Shown piece by piece: positions 17,411 to 27,408 of a stretch of DNA of 64,000 bases. The stretch is taken from contig NZ_FOTQ01000001.1 of NCBI RefSeq assembly GCF_900114635.1, forward strand, positions 1,302,001-1,366,000, in the 5' to 3' direction. Positions within the stretch are counted from its first letter, which is position 1; each line of letters starts with the position of its first letter. Below the pieces are notes generated by a model that was given only the letters and a program-made list of their open reading frames with translations, did not search any database and was not told where the DNA came from. Origin of the DNA: Shimia aestuarii (GTDB taxonomy: Bacteria; Pseudomonadota; Alphaproteobacteria; Rhodobacterales; Rhodobacteraceae). The translations under genes were made by a program, and so were the position numbers.

Positions 17411-19617
17411 GCCATCGTGTCGATTGGAGAGTCGGCGACGGCCAAGTCTTCGACAAACGGGTCGATCACATCGTCAGGCCGGTACCGCGTAATCATTTCA
17501 AAAATCGCAGCTTTGCGCAGCGGCTTGGTCAAGTAATGGTCCAGTCCGGCCGACAGGATACCCTCTTTGTCACCATCGACCGCATGCGCGGTCAACGCCA
17601 CGATCGGCGTTTGCTTGTCGGTGGCAAGTTCCATTTCGCGAATGTGGCGGGTCGCCTCCTTGCCGTCCATTTTCGGCATCGAGATGTCCATGAACACGAT
17701 GTCTGGAGAAAACGATTGATACAAGGCAACCGCTTCTTCCCCGTTTGTGGCGAATTCGATCTCCATTTCCAGCGAATTCATTAGCTTGCTGAACACCAGC
17801 CGGTTCGTTTTGTTGTCCTCGGCCGCCAACAACCGCATTGGGCGCAACAAGTTCGGCGCGGCCGGGGGCTCGGACGGCTTGTCCACCAATTGTTGCTGCT
17901 GAACGGCCTGCGCGATCCGCGCGAACAGGTCTCCGCGAGAAACCGGCTTGTTCAAACTTCCCTGCACCAGCATCATACGCTCATCACCTGCAATTGACGC
18001 AAGATCCGATCCCAGCACGATAATCGGAACATCCAATGCACGCGCGCGCAAGGATTCTGCAATCTCAAGCGCGGCCATTTCCGGCAGGTCCTGATCGATC
18101 AGCACCAGATCAACCTGTTCGGCAAGCCGCAACGCCTTGTCACCAGCGCCACAAAGCGACACCCGCGCGCCCATCTGTTCCAGCTGCCGCTTGAGCAACT
18201 GGCCATTGATCTCGGCTTCGTCCGCAATCAGCACATGGCGAATACTGCTGGGCAAAGGCGTCGGCAAGCCATCGCAATTCTCGTCCACCGGCAGGGTCAA
18301 CCGCAGCCCGAAATTCGATCCCTCGCCCTCAACGGAATCCACCCAGATTTCGCCCGACATAAGGGCGATAAGCCGCCGGGTGATCGCCAACCCCAACCCG
18401 GTCCCTTCAAAGGCGCGATTTTGTGCCTCATCGACCTGGTTGAATTCCCCGAAAATATGATCGACCTTGTCCGAGGGAATGCCAATCCCAGTGTCCTGCA
18501 CGGTAATATGCAACTCGGCCTCGGTCCCCTTGTTGCGCACTACGCCAACGACCCGCACCATGACGTGCCCGTGCGATGTAAACTTGACGGCATTGCCAAT
18601 CAGGTTCGTCAGAACCTGTCGCATCCGGCCCGGATCGCCCACGAAGATAGTCGGTAGGAAAAGGTCGTAGTCCACGATGAGGTCGACGCCCTTCTGTCGT
18701 GCCGACAATTGCAAAAGCGTCATGACTTCGTGAATACACCGCTCAAGATCAAAGGGTTCCGGGCGCAGGTCGAGTTTGTCGGCCTCGATCTTCGAATAAT
18801 CCAGCACATCATTGATGATCACCAGCAACGCCTCGCCAGAATTCTTGATCGTAGACACAAAAAGTCGCTGTTCTTCGCTGAGCGACGTGTCCATCAACAG
18901 GTCCGCCATGCCGACAACACCGTTCATGGGGGTGCGTATTTCGTGGCTCATGTTGGCAAGAAAGGCCGATTTGGCCCGGCTGGCGGCCTCAGCTTTTTGC
19001 TGCTCTCGCTTGAGCTTGGCTTCGTAGCGCACAGTATCGGTGATATTCAGGGCAAGGCTGACGATGTCGCCGCCATGCCCGCGTTGGTCAATCAGCTTGA
19101 TGTATTCCCCGTTCCACAGGCGCAGCACGATCGGTTCAGGGGTCGGTTGGTGCCAGCGTTCCTGCATCATCTGGCGCCATTCAGACGCGGGCGTATCGCC
19201 AATATTGAAAATGCCTTCATCCGTGATGGTCTGCAAAATTTCTGAATAGGTGATGCCGGGGCGGACGTCTTCCAAACCGTCAAAAACAGAAAGATAGGAC
19301 GGGTTCGCTGCGATCATCCGGCTTTCCACATCAAAAAAGGCAAAACCGTCCCGGATCGACGCGATCGACAGCCAAAGCCGCCGCTCGGCAATTTCGATTT
19401 TTTCGTTCGCGACCTGAAGGTCGGATTTCACCTTCTTGTTCTCGTTGATGACGTTTGCGACCTCTGCCCGGGTTTCCACGATTTCATTGGAAAGTTCGGC
19501 CGCGTGCTTTCCAAGTTTGCGATTGGCGGCGAACAGTTCCGCCTGCTTCAATTCCAGCAAACGCTCTGCCGCCAGGCGGGCCCTGCGTTCATCCGCAAGT
19601 TTTTTTGTTAGCGACAT
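17395..19617 (-). CDS. Hybrid sensor histidine kinase with coiled coil, PAS and two receiver domains
   Basis: 740 residues from the ATG at 19617, preceded by GGGAAGGG. The first about 95 residues form a Lys/Glu-rich coiled coil with no membrane segment, so the protein is cytoplasmic. A PAS-like domain follows (IRDGFAFFDVESRMIAANP), then HisKA with His225 in MSHEIRTPMNG, HATPase (NLIGNAVKF, DTGIGIP), a first receiver with Asp508 in LIDQDLPEM, and a second receiver with Asp644 in FMDISMPKMDG. There is no HPt domain and no adjacent response regulator. The layout recalls RpfC/BarA-type kinases. The divergent neighbour is the alpha-2-macroglobulin gene; a regulatory link is speculative. Confidence 0.88.
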   Translation of the reverse strand: MSLTKKLADERRARLAAERLLELKQAELFAANRKLGKHAAELSNEIVETRAEVANVINENKKVKSDLQVANEKIEIAERRLWLSIASIRDGFAFFDVESRMIAANPSYLSVFDGLEDVRPGITYSEILQTITDEGIFNIGDTPASEWRQMMQERWHQPTPEPIVLRLWNGEYIKLIDQRGHGGDIVSLALNITDTVRYEAKLKREQQKAEAASRAKSAFLANMSHEIRTPMNGVVGMADLLMDTSLSEEQRLFVSTIKNSGEALLVIINDVLDYSKIEADKLDLRPEPFDLERCIHEVMTLLQLSARQKGVDLIVDYDLFLPTIFVGDPGRMRQVLTNLIGNAVKFTSHGHVMVRVVGVVRNKGTEAELHITVQDTGIGIPSDKVDHIFGEFNQVDEAQNRAFEGTGLGLAITRRLIALMSGEIWVDSVEGEGSNFGLRLTLPVDENCDGLPTPLPSSIRHVLIADEAEINGQLLKRQLEQMGARVSLCGAGDKALRLAEQVDLVLIDQDLPEMAALEIAESLRARALDVPIIVLGSDLASIAGDERMMLVQGSLNKPVSRGDLFARIAQAVQQQQLVDKPSEPPAAPNLLRPMRLLAAEDNKTNRLVFSKLMNSLEMEIEFATNGEEAVALYQSFSPDIVFMDISMPKMDGKEATRHIREMELATDKQTPIVALTAHAVDGDKEGILSAGLDHYLTKPLRKAAIFEMITRYRPDDVIDPFVEDLAVADSPIDTMAQASG

Positions 19618-19764
19618 GTGCCCTTCCCCGGACTCGCATATTTGATTCTCCGCAGCATCCGCAATGCGGGTGAACATCCGCTTAAACTTGGGCAAAGCAT
19701 TTGAATCGTTGCGTGATCGGGAAACCGCGTGGCACGATGGCCTCATTCGACAAGGGAGATATTC

Positions 19765-22700
19765 ATGCGTTGGCTCATTGCGGCACTGACAAGCCTGTTC
19801 ATCGTTCAAACTGCGCACGCACAGCAAAGCTTTGTACCCGACCGGCGGGTGGTGGTCAGCCGCGATGTCGATTTTTTTGGATCGGATCTCGAAAACCTGT
19901 TCGACACGACCTATGACGCCTGCGTTCAGGCCTGTCTTTCCGATACGCGATGCGTTGCTTTCACATTCAATTCTCGCTCGAACGCCTGTTTTCCCAAAAG
20001 CGCCATCAATGACAGGCAGCCCTATGAAGGGGCCATTTCAGCAACAGTTTACGAAGCCGATGCCGGTCTCAAATTGCGCGCCGAAACCCGCGCAAAAGAG
20101 CTCGGGTTCCTCAATTCCTCTGACCTGGCGCAGGCCGCCGACCTTGCGCTGAACATTGGTCGCATTCATGCAGCCGGTCCTTGGGACATTCAGGAAATGG
20201 TGCAAACGGCCCGGGCTCGGGAACAGGAAGGCAATACGGAAAGTGCAATGCGCTGGATGGGCGGCGCGGTCAGCAAATCCGATGCGGCTGACCTGTGGAT
20301 GGATTATGCGCGACTGAACAACGTTGCCAACGGCGCGAACAGCTCGACGACACGCAAGTACCGCGCGCGCGCCCTGTCGGCGTCAATCAACGCATATCTG
20401 CGCGCATCCTCCGACGCATCGCGTGTGAGCATCCTGGTCCAGATGGCGACGCTCCTCGAAGAACGCAAACGTGGACAATCCATGCTGCGCACGCTCCGTC
20501 TGGCCGAGTCGATCCAGCCGCGCGACGATGTCGTGAGCTTGTTGGAGACCGCCATCGGAAAATACGGGTTCCGCATCACCGAACACAGCGTCGAAAGTGA
20601 CCCGGAAGACCCGCGCATTTGTGCCGAATTCAATGAGGCGCTGGCCAAGTCGGGGATCGACTATGCCGACTACGTCAAGCGCCCGGATCAGCGGATCGCG
20701 GTTCAGGCCAGCGACCGCAAAATCTGCCTGAGCGGTGTCGAACATGGACAACGTTACACTTTCACTTTCCGCGAGGGGCTTCCTGCGGAAAGCGGCGAGG
20801 CGTTGATCAAGGATATCGACCTTTCGGTCTATGTGCGCGACCGCAGCCCACGCGTGGCCTTTCCGGGGCGCGCTTATGTCTTGCCCCGAAGTGCAGACGC
20901 CGGTTTGCCGATTGAAACTGTGAATCTGGACAAGGTGGATCTTACTTTGCAACGGGTCAGTGACCGCAACCTGTTGCGCACCATTCAGGACAGCTATTTC
21001 GGCAAGCCGCTGTCCTACTGGCAGATCGAGGATTTCAGCCGCGATGTCGCTGAAACCGTCTGGACCGGAACCGGACAGGTTCAGAACACCCTGAACCAGA
21101 CGATGACAACACGCCTGCCTGTGGGCGAGGCCATCGCGGACCTGCCGCCGGGTGTTTACGCGCTGACGGCTGATCTGCCCGGCGCGGACACCTATGACGA
21201 GACCTCAAGCACACAATGGTTCGTGCTGTCTGACCTGGGTGTCACGACGCTCAGCGGGGCGGATGGGCTGCATGTCTTTGTGCGTGGACTTGCTCGGGCC
21301 GAGGCGCGCAGCGGTGCAAGCGTCACGCTCCTGTCCCGCGCCAACCGGGTCTTGGGCAACGTCACGACCGATGAAAACGGTTATGCGCAGTTCGAGGCCG
21401 GTTTGACGCGCGGTACGGATGGGGCTGCGCCTGCATTGGTGCTGCTGGAAGACGGTGACGACATGTCGTTCCTATCGCTGACCGATCCCGCTTTCGACCT
21501 CTCCGATCGAGGAGTCGAAGGCCGACCACCCGCACCCCCTGTCGATGTATTTGTCGCAACCGACCGTGGCGCTTATCGGGCCGGTGAAACGATCCACGCC
21601 ACCGCGCTCGTTCGTGGCGATGTGGCCGAGGCCCTGCCCGGATTGCCTCTGACCGCAATCCTCACGCGACCCGATGGCGTGGAGTATGCGCGTCATGTTT
21701 CGACACAAGACTCCGCAGGTGGGCATGTCTTTGCCATGCCGACCGGGTCAACTGTCCCGCGCGGCTCTTGGAAGATCGCGTTCAAATCCGATCTCGACGC
21801 GGCCCCTTTGGCAGCGACAAAGGTGCTGGTCGAAGACTTCTTGCCCGAACGGATCGACTTTGAACTGACCTTGCCCGATGCACCGCTGGACATGGAAGAC
21901 CCGGCCCCCCTCTCGGTTGAGGCGCGCTACCTGTTTGGTGCGCCCGGCGCGGGGCTGGCGATCGAAGGCAACCTGACCCTGAGCGCACGCGACGAGGTGG
22001 AAGGATTCAAGGGCTATCACTTTGGCCGCCATGACGAACGCTTTGACCGGCGCACCGAGTATTTCGGCGGGGACGAAACCGGCGCGGATGGAACAGCAGA
22101 AGTGTTCCTGCCCTTCCCGACTGTCGAAGCCAACGGCCGCCCGCTTAAGGCTGATATTACCGTGCGCGTCATGGAAGGTTCGGGACGACCTGTAGAGCGG
22201 AAGATTTCGCATGCCGTGGCCCCCACCGGCCCCATGATCGGAATTAAGCCCGCGTTTGAAGACAATATCGTGGCCGAAGGCACCGAGGCTGGTTTCAGGC
22301 TTGTCGCTCTGGGCGCGGACCTGTCGCAACAGTCGATGAAACTGCGCTGGAGCGTAAATCGCGTGCGCACCACCTACCAGTGGTATCAACTCTATGGCAG
22401 CTGGGAGTGGGAACCGACGACGACGCGCACCCGCGTGGCGGGCGGCGAGGTGGCAATGACCGGGCAGCCGATCGACGTCAGCGCACCGGTCGAGTGGGGC
22501 CACTACGAAATCGTGGTTGAACAGCTCGATGGCGATTTCGTGGCCAGTTCCACCGATTTCTACGCGGGCTGGTATGCACCAGCTGATGCCTCGGACACGC
22601 CGGACACGCTTGAGCTTTCACTCGACAAACCGGGTTATCGCAGCGGAGAAACGGCAACCTTGCGCGTGGTGCCCCGTTTTGCCGGAACAGCGCTTGTGAC

Positions 22701-25200
22701 CGTCATGTCCAACCGCCTGATCGCGATGAAAGCCGTTGAGGTGAGCGAAGGGGAAAACCTGATCCCGCTGGATGTCACCGATGAATGGGGGGCCGGGGCT
22801 TATGTGACGGCGTCGGTGATCCGCGCCGCCGACGTTCCTGCCGGGCAGAATCCGGCGCGCGCGCTGGGACTGAGCTATGCCAAGATCGACCCCGGCGCAA
22901 AACAGCTTGCGGTCACGCTGGAGGCACCCGAGAAAACCGCACCGAACGGACCTTTGGATGTCGGTATCAGCGTCGCGGGAATCCGCCCCGGAGAAACAGC
23001 CTATGTCACGCTTGCGGCGGTTGACCTTGGTATCCTCAACCTGACCGGCTTTCAAAGCCCGGACCCGTCGGGGCACTATTTTGGCCAGCGTCGACTGGGC
23101 ATGGAAGTGCGCGACATCTATGGCCGCCTGATTGATGGCATGAACGGCAACATGGGCGCCTTGCGATCCGGGGGCGATGCCACTTCGGGCACACAATTCG
23201 ACTCGCCACCGCCAACCGAAGAACTCGTGGCCTATTTCGCTGGCCCGGTCGAGGTCAGCGCCGACGGGAAGGCAACCGTCTCGTTTGACCTTCCCGAGTT
23301 CAACGGCACGGTGCGCCTGATGGCGGTTGCCTGGAGTCCGACTGCAGTCGGTCAGGCCGAAGCGGACGTGCTCGTGCGCAACCCGGTCGTTGTCACAGCC
23401 AGCCTGCCGCGATTCCTTGCCCCTGGCGACACCAGCCGGCTTTTGCTCGAAATCGTACATGCCGAGGGTCCAACAGGGCGCATGGGTCTGGATGTGGTTG
23501 CCGAAGGTATTGCTCTGGATGCAGCAAGCATTCCTTCGGGTATCTCTGTTGCCGATCAGGCAACAGAGCGCCTAAGCATCCCGGTCACGGCGCTGGACGT
23601 GGGCGATCACAGCATTCGCGTGGCATTGACCACGCCAGACGGCAAGCATTTGGTCAAATCTCTTGTCATGCCCGTCCGGGCCAATGACCCCGAGGTCAGC
23701 AGCACTCAGCGTATTGAGTTGGCGGCGGGCGACACGATGACCGTGGATGCCAACCTGTTCGCCAACCTGCGACCTGGCACCGGCTCTGCCGTGATCTCTT
23801 CGGGGGCGCTGGCGCGGTTTGACGCGCCGGGGCTGTTGCAGGCATTGGACCGTTATCCGTATGGCTGCACAGAACAGGTCACCTCGCGCGCCTTGCCCTT
23901 GCTCTACTTCGACACGGTGACAAGCGCGCTGGGTCTGGCAAGTCGCGACAAGGTGCAGGAACGGATCGACCAGTCGGTTGAGCGCGTTCTGACCCGTCAG
24001 GCAAGTAACGGCGCCTTTGGGCTTTGGCGGGCGGAAAGCGGGGATTTCTGGCTTGACGCCTATGTCAGCGATTTCCTCTCGCGGGCGCGTGGTAAGGGGT
24101 ACAACGTGCCCGATCTTGCCTTCCGCCAGGCGCTGGACAACCTGCGCAACCGTATCAACTATGCGCCCGATTTTGATGAAGGCGGGGAAGACATTGCCTA
24201 TGCGCTTCTGGTTCTGGCGCGTGAGGGTGCGGCCGCGATGGGAGATCTGCGCTACTATGCGGATGTAAAGGCCGAGGCCTTTTCAACCCCTCTGGCGGCC
24301 GCCCAGCTTGGTGCGGCACTTGCCTATTATGGCGATCAGACGCGCGCCGATCACATGTTCCGTCAGGCGGCGCGACAGGTTGAACAGCTCTGGTCCGAAA
24401 CCCCGTCACAGCTTTGGCGGGCGGACTATGGTACGCGCCTGCGTGATGCAGCAGGAGTCCTGACACTGGCCGTGGAATCCGGTAGCACCGCCCTTGATCG
24501 GGGGGCGCTTGCCAGCCGCGTGTCGGCGCCGGGACGAACCCTGTCGACACAGGAATCGGTTTGGTCCCTGATGGCGGCACATGCGTTGATCGACGACGAC
24601 AGCCTGAACAGCCTGAGCCTTAACGGCGCGCCAATCGAGGGCCCACTGCTGCGTGCGCTGGAACAGGATATGCTGTCCAGCCCGATGCAAATCCGAAACG
24701 ATGGCGACACGAGCACGGACATTACCCTGACCACGCTCGGAGTGCCGAGTTACCCGGTGGAAAAAGGCGGTTATGGCTACACGCTTGACCGCCAGTATTT
24801 TGCAACAGACGGCACCCCGATGGACCCGAGCAATGTCAGGTCGGGGGATCGCTTTGTTGTTGTGCTGACAGTGGATCCGTTTGAAAAGGGCGGTGCGCGA
24901 TTGATGGTCAACGACCCGTTGCCGGCCGGGTTTGAAATCGACAATCCAAACCTTCTGTCCAGCGGTGATGTACGGGAACTCGACTGGCTCGATCCGGCGT
25001 ATGCCGAACATAGCGAGTTCCGCTCGGATCGCTTCCTTGCGGCGGTTGACTGGCGGTCGGACAACGCGTTCCAACTGGCCTATATCGTGCGCGCAGTGTC
25101 ACCCGGCACCTTCCATCACCCGGCAGCTTCAGTCGAAGACATGTACCGTCCCCAATACCGCGCCCGCACCGCCGCCGGCCAGTTGACCGTTCAGGAGTGA
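19765..25200 (+). CDS. Bacterial alpha-2-macroglobulin with N-terminal PAN/apple domain
   Basis: 1811 residues from the ATG at 19765, preceded by GGGAG; the Sec signal MRWLIAALTSLFIVQTAHAQ confirms this start. No lipobox is present. Residues about 30-95 hold a Cys-rich PAN/apple-like domain (YDACVQACLSDTRCVAF, ACFPKSA). Macroglobulin domains and the bait-type region follow. The thioester motif CTEQ is intact at Cys1368-Gln1371 in YPYGCTEQVTSRALP, followed by the alpha-toroid TED domain. The protein traps proteases that reach the periplasm and links to them covalently through the thioester. Its stop codon overlaps the start of pbpC, the partner that repairs peptidoglycan, as in the E. coli yfhM-pbpC pair. 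Confidence 0.93.
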   Translation: MRWLIAALTSLFIVQTAHAQQSFVPDRRVVVSRDVDFFGSDLENLFDTTYDACVQACLSDTRCVAFTFNSRSNACFPKSAINDRQPYEGAISATVYEADAGLKLRAETRAKELGFLNSSDLAQAADLALNIGRIHAAGPWDIQEMVQTARAREQEGNTESAMRWMGGAVSKSDAADLWMDYARLNNVANGANSSTTRKYRARALSASINAYLRASSDASRVSILVQMATLLEERKRGQSMLRTLRLAESIQPRDDVVSLLETAIGKYGFRITEHSVESDPEDPRICAEFNEALAKSGIDYADYVKRPDQRIAVQASDRKICLSGVEHGQRYTFTFREGLPAESGEALIKDIDLSVYVRDRSPRVAFPGRAYVLPRSADAGLPIETVNLDKVDLTLQRVSDRNLLRTIQDSYFGKPLSYWQIEDFSRDVAETVWTGTGQVQNTLNQTMTTRLPVGEAIADLPPGVYALTADLPGADTYDETSSTQWFVLSDLGVTTLSGADGLHVFVRGLARAEARSGASVTLLSRANRVLGNVTTDENGYAQFEAGLTRGTDGAAPALVLLEDGDDMSFLSLTDPAFDLSDRGVEGRPPAPPVDVFVATDRGAYRAGETIHATALVRGDVAEALPGLPLTAILTRPDGVEYARHVSTQDSAGGHVFAMPTGSTVPRGSWKIAFKSDLDAAPLAATKVLVEDFLPERIDFELTLPDAPLDMEDPAPLSVEARYLFGAPGAGLAIEGNLTLSARDEVEGFKGYHFGRHDERFDRRTEYFGGDETGADGTAEVFLPFPTVEANGRPLKADITVRVMEGSGRPVERKISHAVAPTGPMIGIKPAFEDNIVAEGTEAGFRLVALGADLSQQSMKLRWSVNRVRTTYQWYQLYGSWEWEPTTTRTRVAGGEVAMTGQPIDVSAPVEWGHYEIVVEQLDGDFVASSTDFYAGWYAPADASDTPDTLELSLDKPGYRSGETATLRVVPRFAGTALVTVMSNRLIAMKAVEVSEGENLIPLDVTDEWGAGAYVTASVIRAADVPAGQNPARALGLSYAKIDPGAKQLAVTLEAPEKTAPNGPLDVGISVAGIRPGETAYVTLAAVDLGILNLTGFQSPDPSGHYFGQRRLGMEVRDIYGRLIDGMNGNMGALRSGGDATSGTQFDSPPPTEELVAYFAGPVEVSADGKATVSFDLPEFNGTVRLMAVAWSPTAVGQAEADVLVRNPVVVTASLPRFLAPGDTSRLLLEIVHAEGPTGRMGLDVVAEGIALDAASIPSGISVADQATERLSIPVTALDVGDHSIRVALTTPDGKHLVKSLVMPVRANDPEVSSTQRIELAAGDTMTVDANLFANLRPGTGSAVISSGALARFDAPGLLQALDRYPYGCTEQVTSRALPLLYFDTVTSALGLASRDKVQERIDQSVERVLTRQASNGAFGLWRAESGDFWLDAYVSDFLSRARGKGYNVPDLAFRQALDNLRNRINYAPDFDEGGEDIAYALLVLAREGAAAMGDLRYYADVKAEAFSTPLAAAQLGAALAYYGDQTRADHMFRQAARQVEQLWSETPSQLWRADYGTRLRDAAGVLTLAVESGSTALDRGALASRVSAPGRTLSTQESVWSLMAAHALIDDDSLNSLSLNGAPIEGPLLRALEQDMLSSPMQIRNDGDTSTDITLTTLGVPSYPVEKGGYGYTLDRQYFATDGTPMDPSNVRSGDRFVVVLTVDPFEKGGARLMVNDPLPAGFEIDNPNLLSSGDVRELDWLDPAYAEHSEFRSDRFLAAVDWRSDNAFQLAYIVRAVSPGTFHHPAASVEDMYRPQYRARTAAGQLTVQE

Positions 25201-27242
25201 TGCGCCGGTCTCTACCCATTGTTCTTGTGGGCCTGCTTCTTTTGGGAGCAGGTCTGCGGGATGGGTTTGACCAGTGGGTACACGAAACCGACCTGCCTCC
25301 GCTTCTCGCAGACACTTCTGTTGAGGTTCGCGACAGGCATGGCGATCTGCTGCGCGCCTATACGGTTGATGGCGGTATCTGGCGCCTGGGCGCGCGTCCG
25401 GAACAGGTAGACCAAACCTATCTGCGGATGCTGATCACCTATGAAGACAAACGGTTCTTTCAGCATTCCGGCGTCGACCCGCGCGCCGCGTTGCGGGCGG
25501 CGTGGCACGGTCTGATTAGTGGGCGTATCGTGTCAGGCGGCTCCACGCTGACCATGCAGGTCGCACGCCTGATGGAGGACTCAGGTACAGGTAGATGGCC
25601 AGGGAAACTGCGCCAGATTCGTGTGGCACTCGCGTTGGAACAGAGACTGTCCAAGGATGACATCCTTGCTCTTTATCTCACGCATGCGCCTTTTGGCGGG
25701 AATATCGAGGGCATTCGTGCGGCTTCATTGGCATGGTTCAACAAGGAACCTTCGCGCCTCACGCCTGCACAGGCCGCGCTTCTGGTTGCCTTGCCACAAA
25801 ACCCCAACGCAAGGCGCCCCGATCGACACAGCCGCGCCGCACAGACCGCGCGGACGCGGGTTCTGAAGCGCGCGACTCGCGCTGGTGTGCTTTCACAAGG
25901 AGATCTTCAAGCGGCTCAGAGCGAACCTATTCCTGCTTCGCGACACGATTTTCCGACAGTTGCGGCCCATCTTTCCGACCGTGCTGCACAAACTCAAAGC
26001 GACGCACGGGTTCATCACCTCAGCATAGCCAAACCCCTGCAGCTGTCTCTTGAAACCCTTGCAAAGAATGCGCTTCTTGGCTTGGGAGAACGCCTTTCGA
26101 TTGCGATGGTGGTGGCCGACCACGAAACGGGCGAAATTCTCGCATCGGTCGGATCGGCCCGCTATGGGCAGAACGATCATCGACAGGGTTTCGTGGACAT
26201 GACCCGCGCGCGCCGATCGCCCGGATCAACGCTCAAGCCGCTGGTTTATGGACTGGCGTTCGACCAGGGTTTGATCCATCCCGAGACCATGATCAACGAC
26301 CGCCCGGTTCGGTTTGGCAAATACGCGCCACAGAACTTCGACGGGACTTTTCGGGGAGAGTTGAAGGTTTCAGAAGCTCTGCGAAATTCGCTGAATATCC
26401 CTGTCATCTTGCTCATGGATGAACTCGGTCCCGCCAACCTGATGGCCGCGATGCGCAAAGCCGGATTGGATCCGCAACTTCCGGGAGCAAAGCCAGGATT
26501 GGCGATGGCGCTTGGGGGGGTCGGCGTATCATTGGAAGAGTTGGTGCAGCTGTTCGCGATGCAGGCCAACGGCGGCATCACGCGGGTACTGACTTGGCGT
26601 TTAGGTGAAAAACCCCTTTCCGGTCAGCGAGTTATAAGCCGGTCAGCGGCCTGGCATCTTGGGCATATCCTGTCGGGCATCGTGCCGCCCCCCGGAGCCC
26701 CGCACAACCGGCTCGCCTACAAAACCGGCACAAGCTATGGTCACCGGGATACCTGGGCGATCGGGTATGACGGGCGTCATGTGGCCGGGGTTTGGATCGG
26801 ACGCCCCGACGGCACGCCCGTTCCCGGCGCCTTCGGCGCCAAGGTGGCCGCACCAGTGCTGTTTGATATGTTCCAAAGGCTGAAACCAACGCTGGAGCCG
26901 CTGGGGCCTCCGCCGCCTGAAACCATCCTGCTTGGAAACGCACAACTCCCTGAACCTTTACGGAAATTTCGGAGTCGGAACGCGGTGTTTTCGGCGGCGG
27001 AGGATGCCGTGAAGCTGGCCTTTCCGCCCAATGGCGCGCGTTTGTCAAAAACCGGTGCAGGGCTGACGATTAAGGTCAAGAATGGTCAAGAACCGTTTTC
27101 AGTGCTGGCCAATGGGGCGCCCTTGGCGACGGGTGTGCGGCGGCGCGATATCCAGCTTCCATTGTCGGAAAGCGGGGCCTCGACCATCACTGTGATTGAT
27201 GCGCTGGGGCGGTCCGACCGGGTGGAAATCTGGTTGGAATAG
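25200..27242 (+). CDS. pbpC: Penicillin-binding protein 1C
   Basis: 680 residues from ATG at 25200, which overlaps the A2M stop (TGATG); a GTG at 25197 is a possible alternative. A single N-terminal membrane anchor (PIVLVGLLLLGAGL) is followed by the glycosyltransferase domain with EDKRFFQHSGVDPRAALRAA and GGSTLTMQVARL. The transpeptidase domain has SPGSTLKPLVYG (SxxK), RNSLN (SxN) and YKTGTSYG (KTG). The C-terminal about 95 residues form the BiPBP_C beta domain found only in PBP1C. It polymerises and may cross-link peptidoglycan in the periplasm, probably repairing damage that the A2M protease trap answers to. Confidence 0.95.
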   Translation: MRRSLPIVLVGLLLLGAGLRDGFDQWVHETDLPPLLADTSVEVRDRHGDLLRAYTVDGGIWRLGARPEQVDQTYLRMLITYEDKRFFQHSGVDPRAALRAAWHGLISGRIVSGGSTLTMQVARLMEDSGTGRWPGKLRQIRVALALEQRLSKDDILALYLTHAPFGGNIEGIRAASLAWFNKEPSRLTPAQAALLVALPQNPNARRPDRHSRAAQTARTRVLKRATRAGVLSQGDLQAAQSEPIPASRHDFPTVAAHLSDRAAQTQSDARVHHLSIAKPLQLSLETLAKNALLGLGERLSIAMVVADHETGEILASVGSARYGQNDHRQGFVDMTRARRSPGSTLKPLVYGLAFDQGLIHPETMINDRPVRFGKYAPQNFDGTFRGELKVSEALRNSLNIPVILLMDELGPANLMAAMRKAGLDPQLPGAKPGLAMALGGVGVSLEELVQLFAMQANGGITRVLTWRLGEKPLSGQRVISRSAAWHLGHILSGIVPPPGAPHNRLAYKTGTSYGHRDTWAIGYDGRHVAGVWIGRPDGTPVPGAFGAKVAAPVLFDMFQRLKPTLEPLGPPPPETILLGNAQLPEPLRKFRSRNAVFSAAEDAVKLAFPPNGARLSKTGAGLTIKVKNGQEPFSVLANGAPLATGVRRRDIQLPLSESGASTITVIDALGRSDRVEIWLE

Positions 27243-27256
27243 TCCCGAAATCACCG

Positions 27257-27300
27257 CGTCGGTAAAACGTCGGTATCGTGTCGGTATTACGTCGGTACCA
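27257..27300 (+). repeat. Four-unit 11-bp TCGGTA repeat, copy B
   Basis: Four consecutive 11-bp units: CGTCGGTAAAA, CGTCGGTATCG, TGTCGGTATTA, CGTCGGTACCA. It starts 14 bp after the pbpC stop codon and lies between the convergent ends of pbpC and the thiolase gene. Unit number, unit length and core are the same as at 9306-9349 and 32746-32789. Confidence 0.9.
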
Positions 27301-27372
27301 AGGGTGCCCGGACGCCTACCACGCCCCTTCGCAGCGAACCACTTTCAGGTTTCACGGGCGCGAATGAGATAG

Positions 27373-27402
27373 AAAAAGGCCCGGCGCATTGTGCGCCGGG
27401 CC
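27373..27402 (-). terminator. Intrinsic terminator of the acetyl-CoA acetyltransferase gene
   Basis: GGCCCGGCGCA and TGCGCCGGGCC pair around a short loop (27378-27402), and on the minus strand the hairpin is followed by five T. It lies just past the stop codon at 27409. Confidence 0.9.
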
Positions 27403-27408
27403 ATGTTA

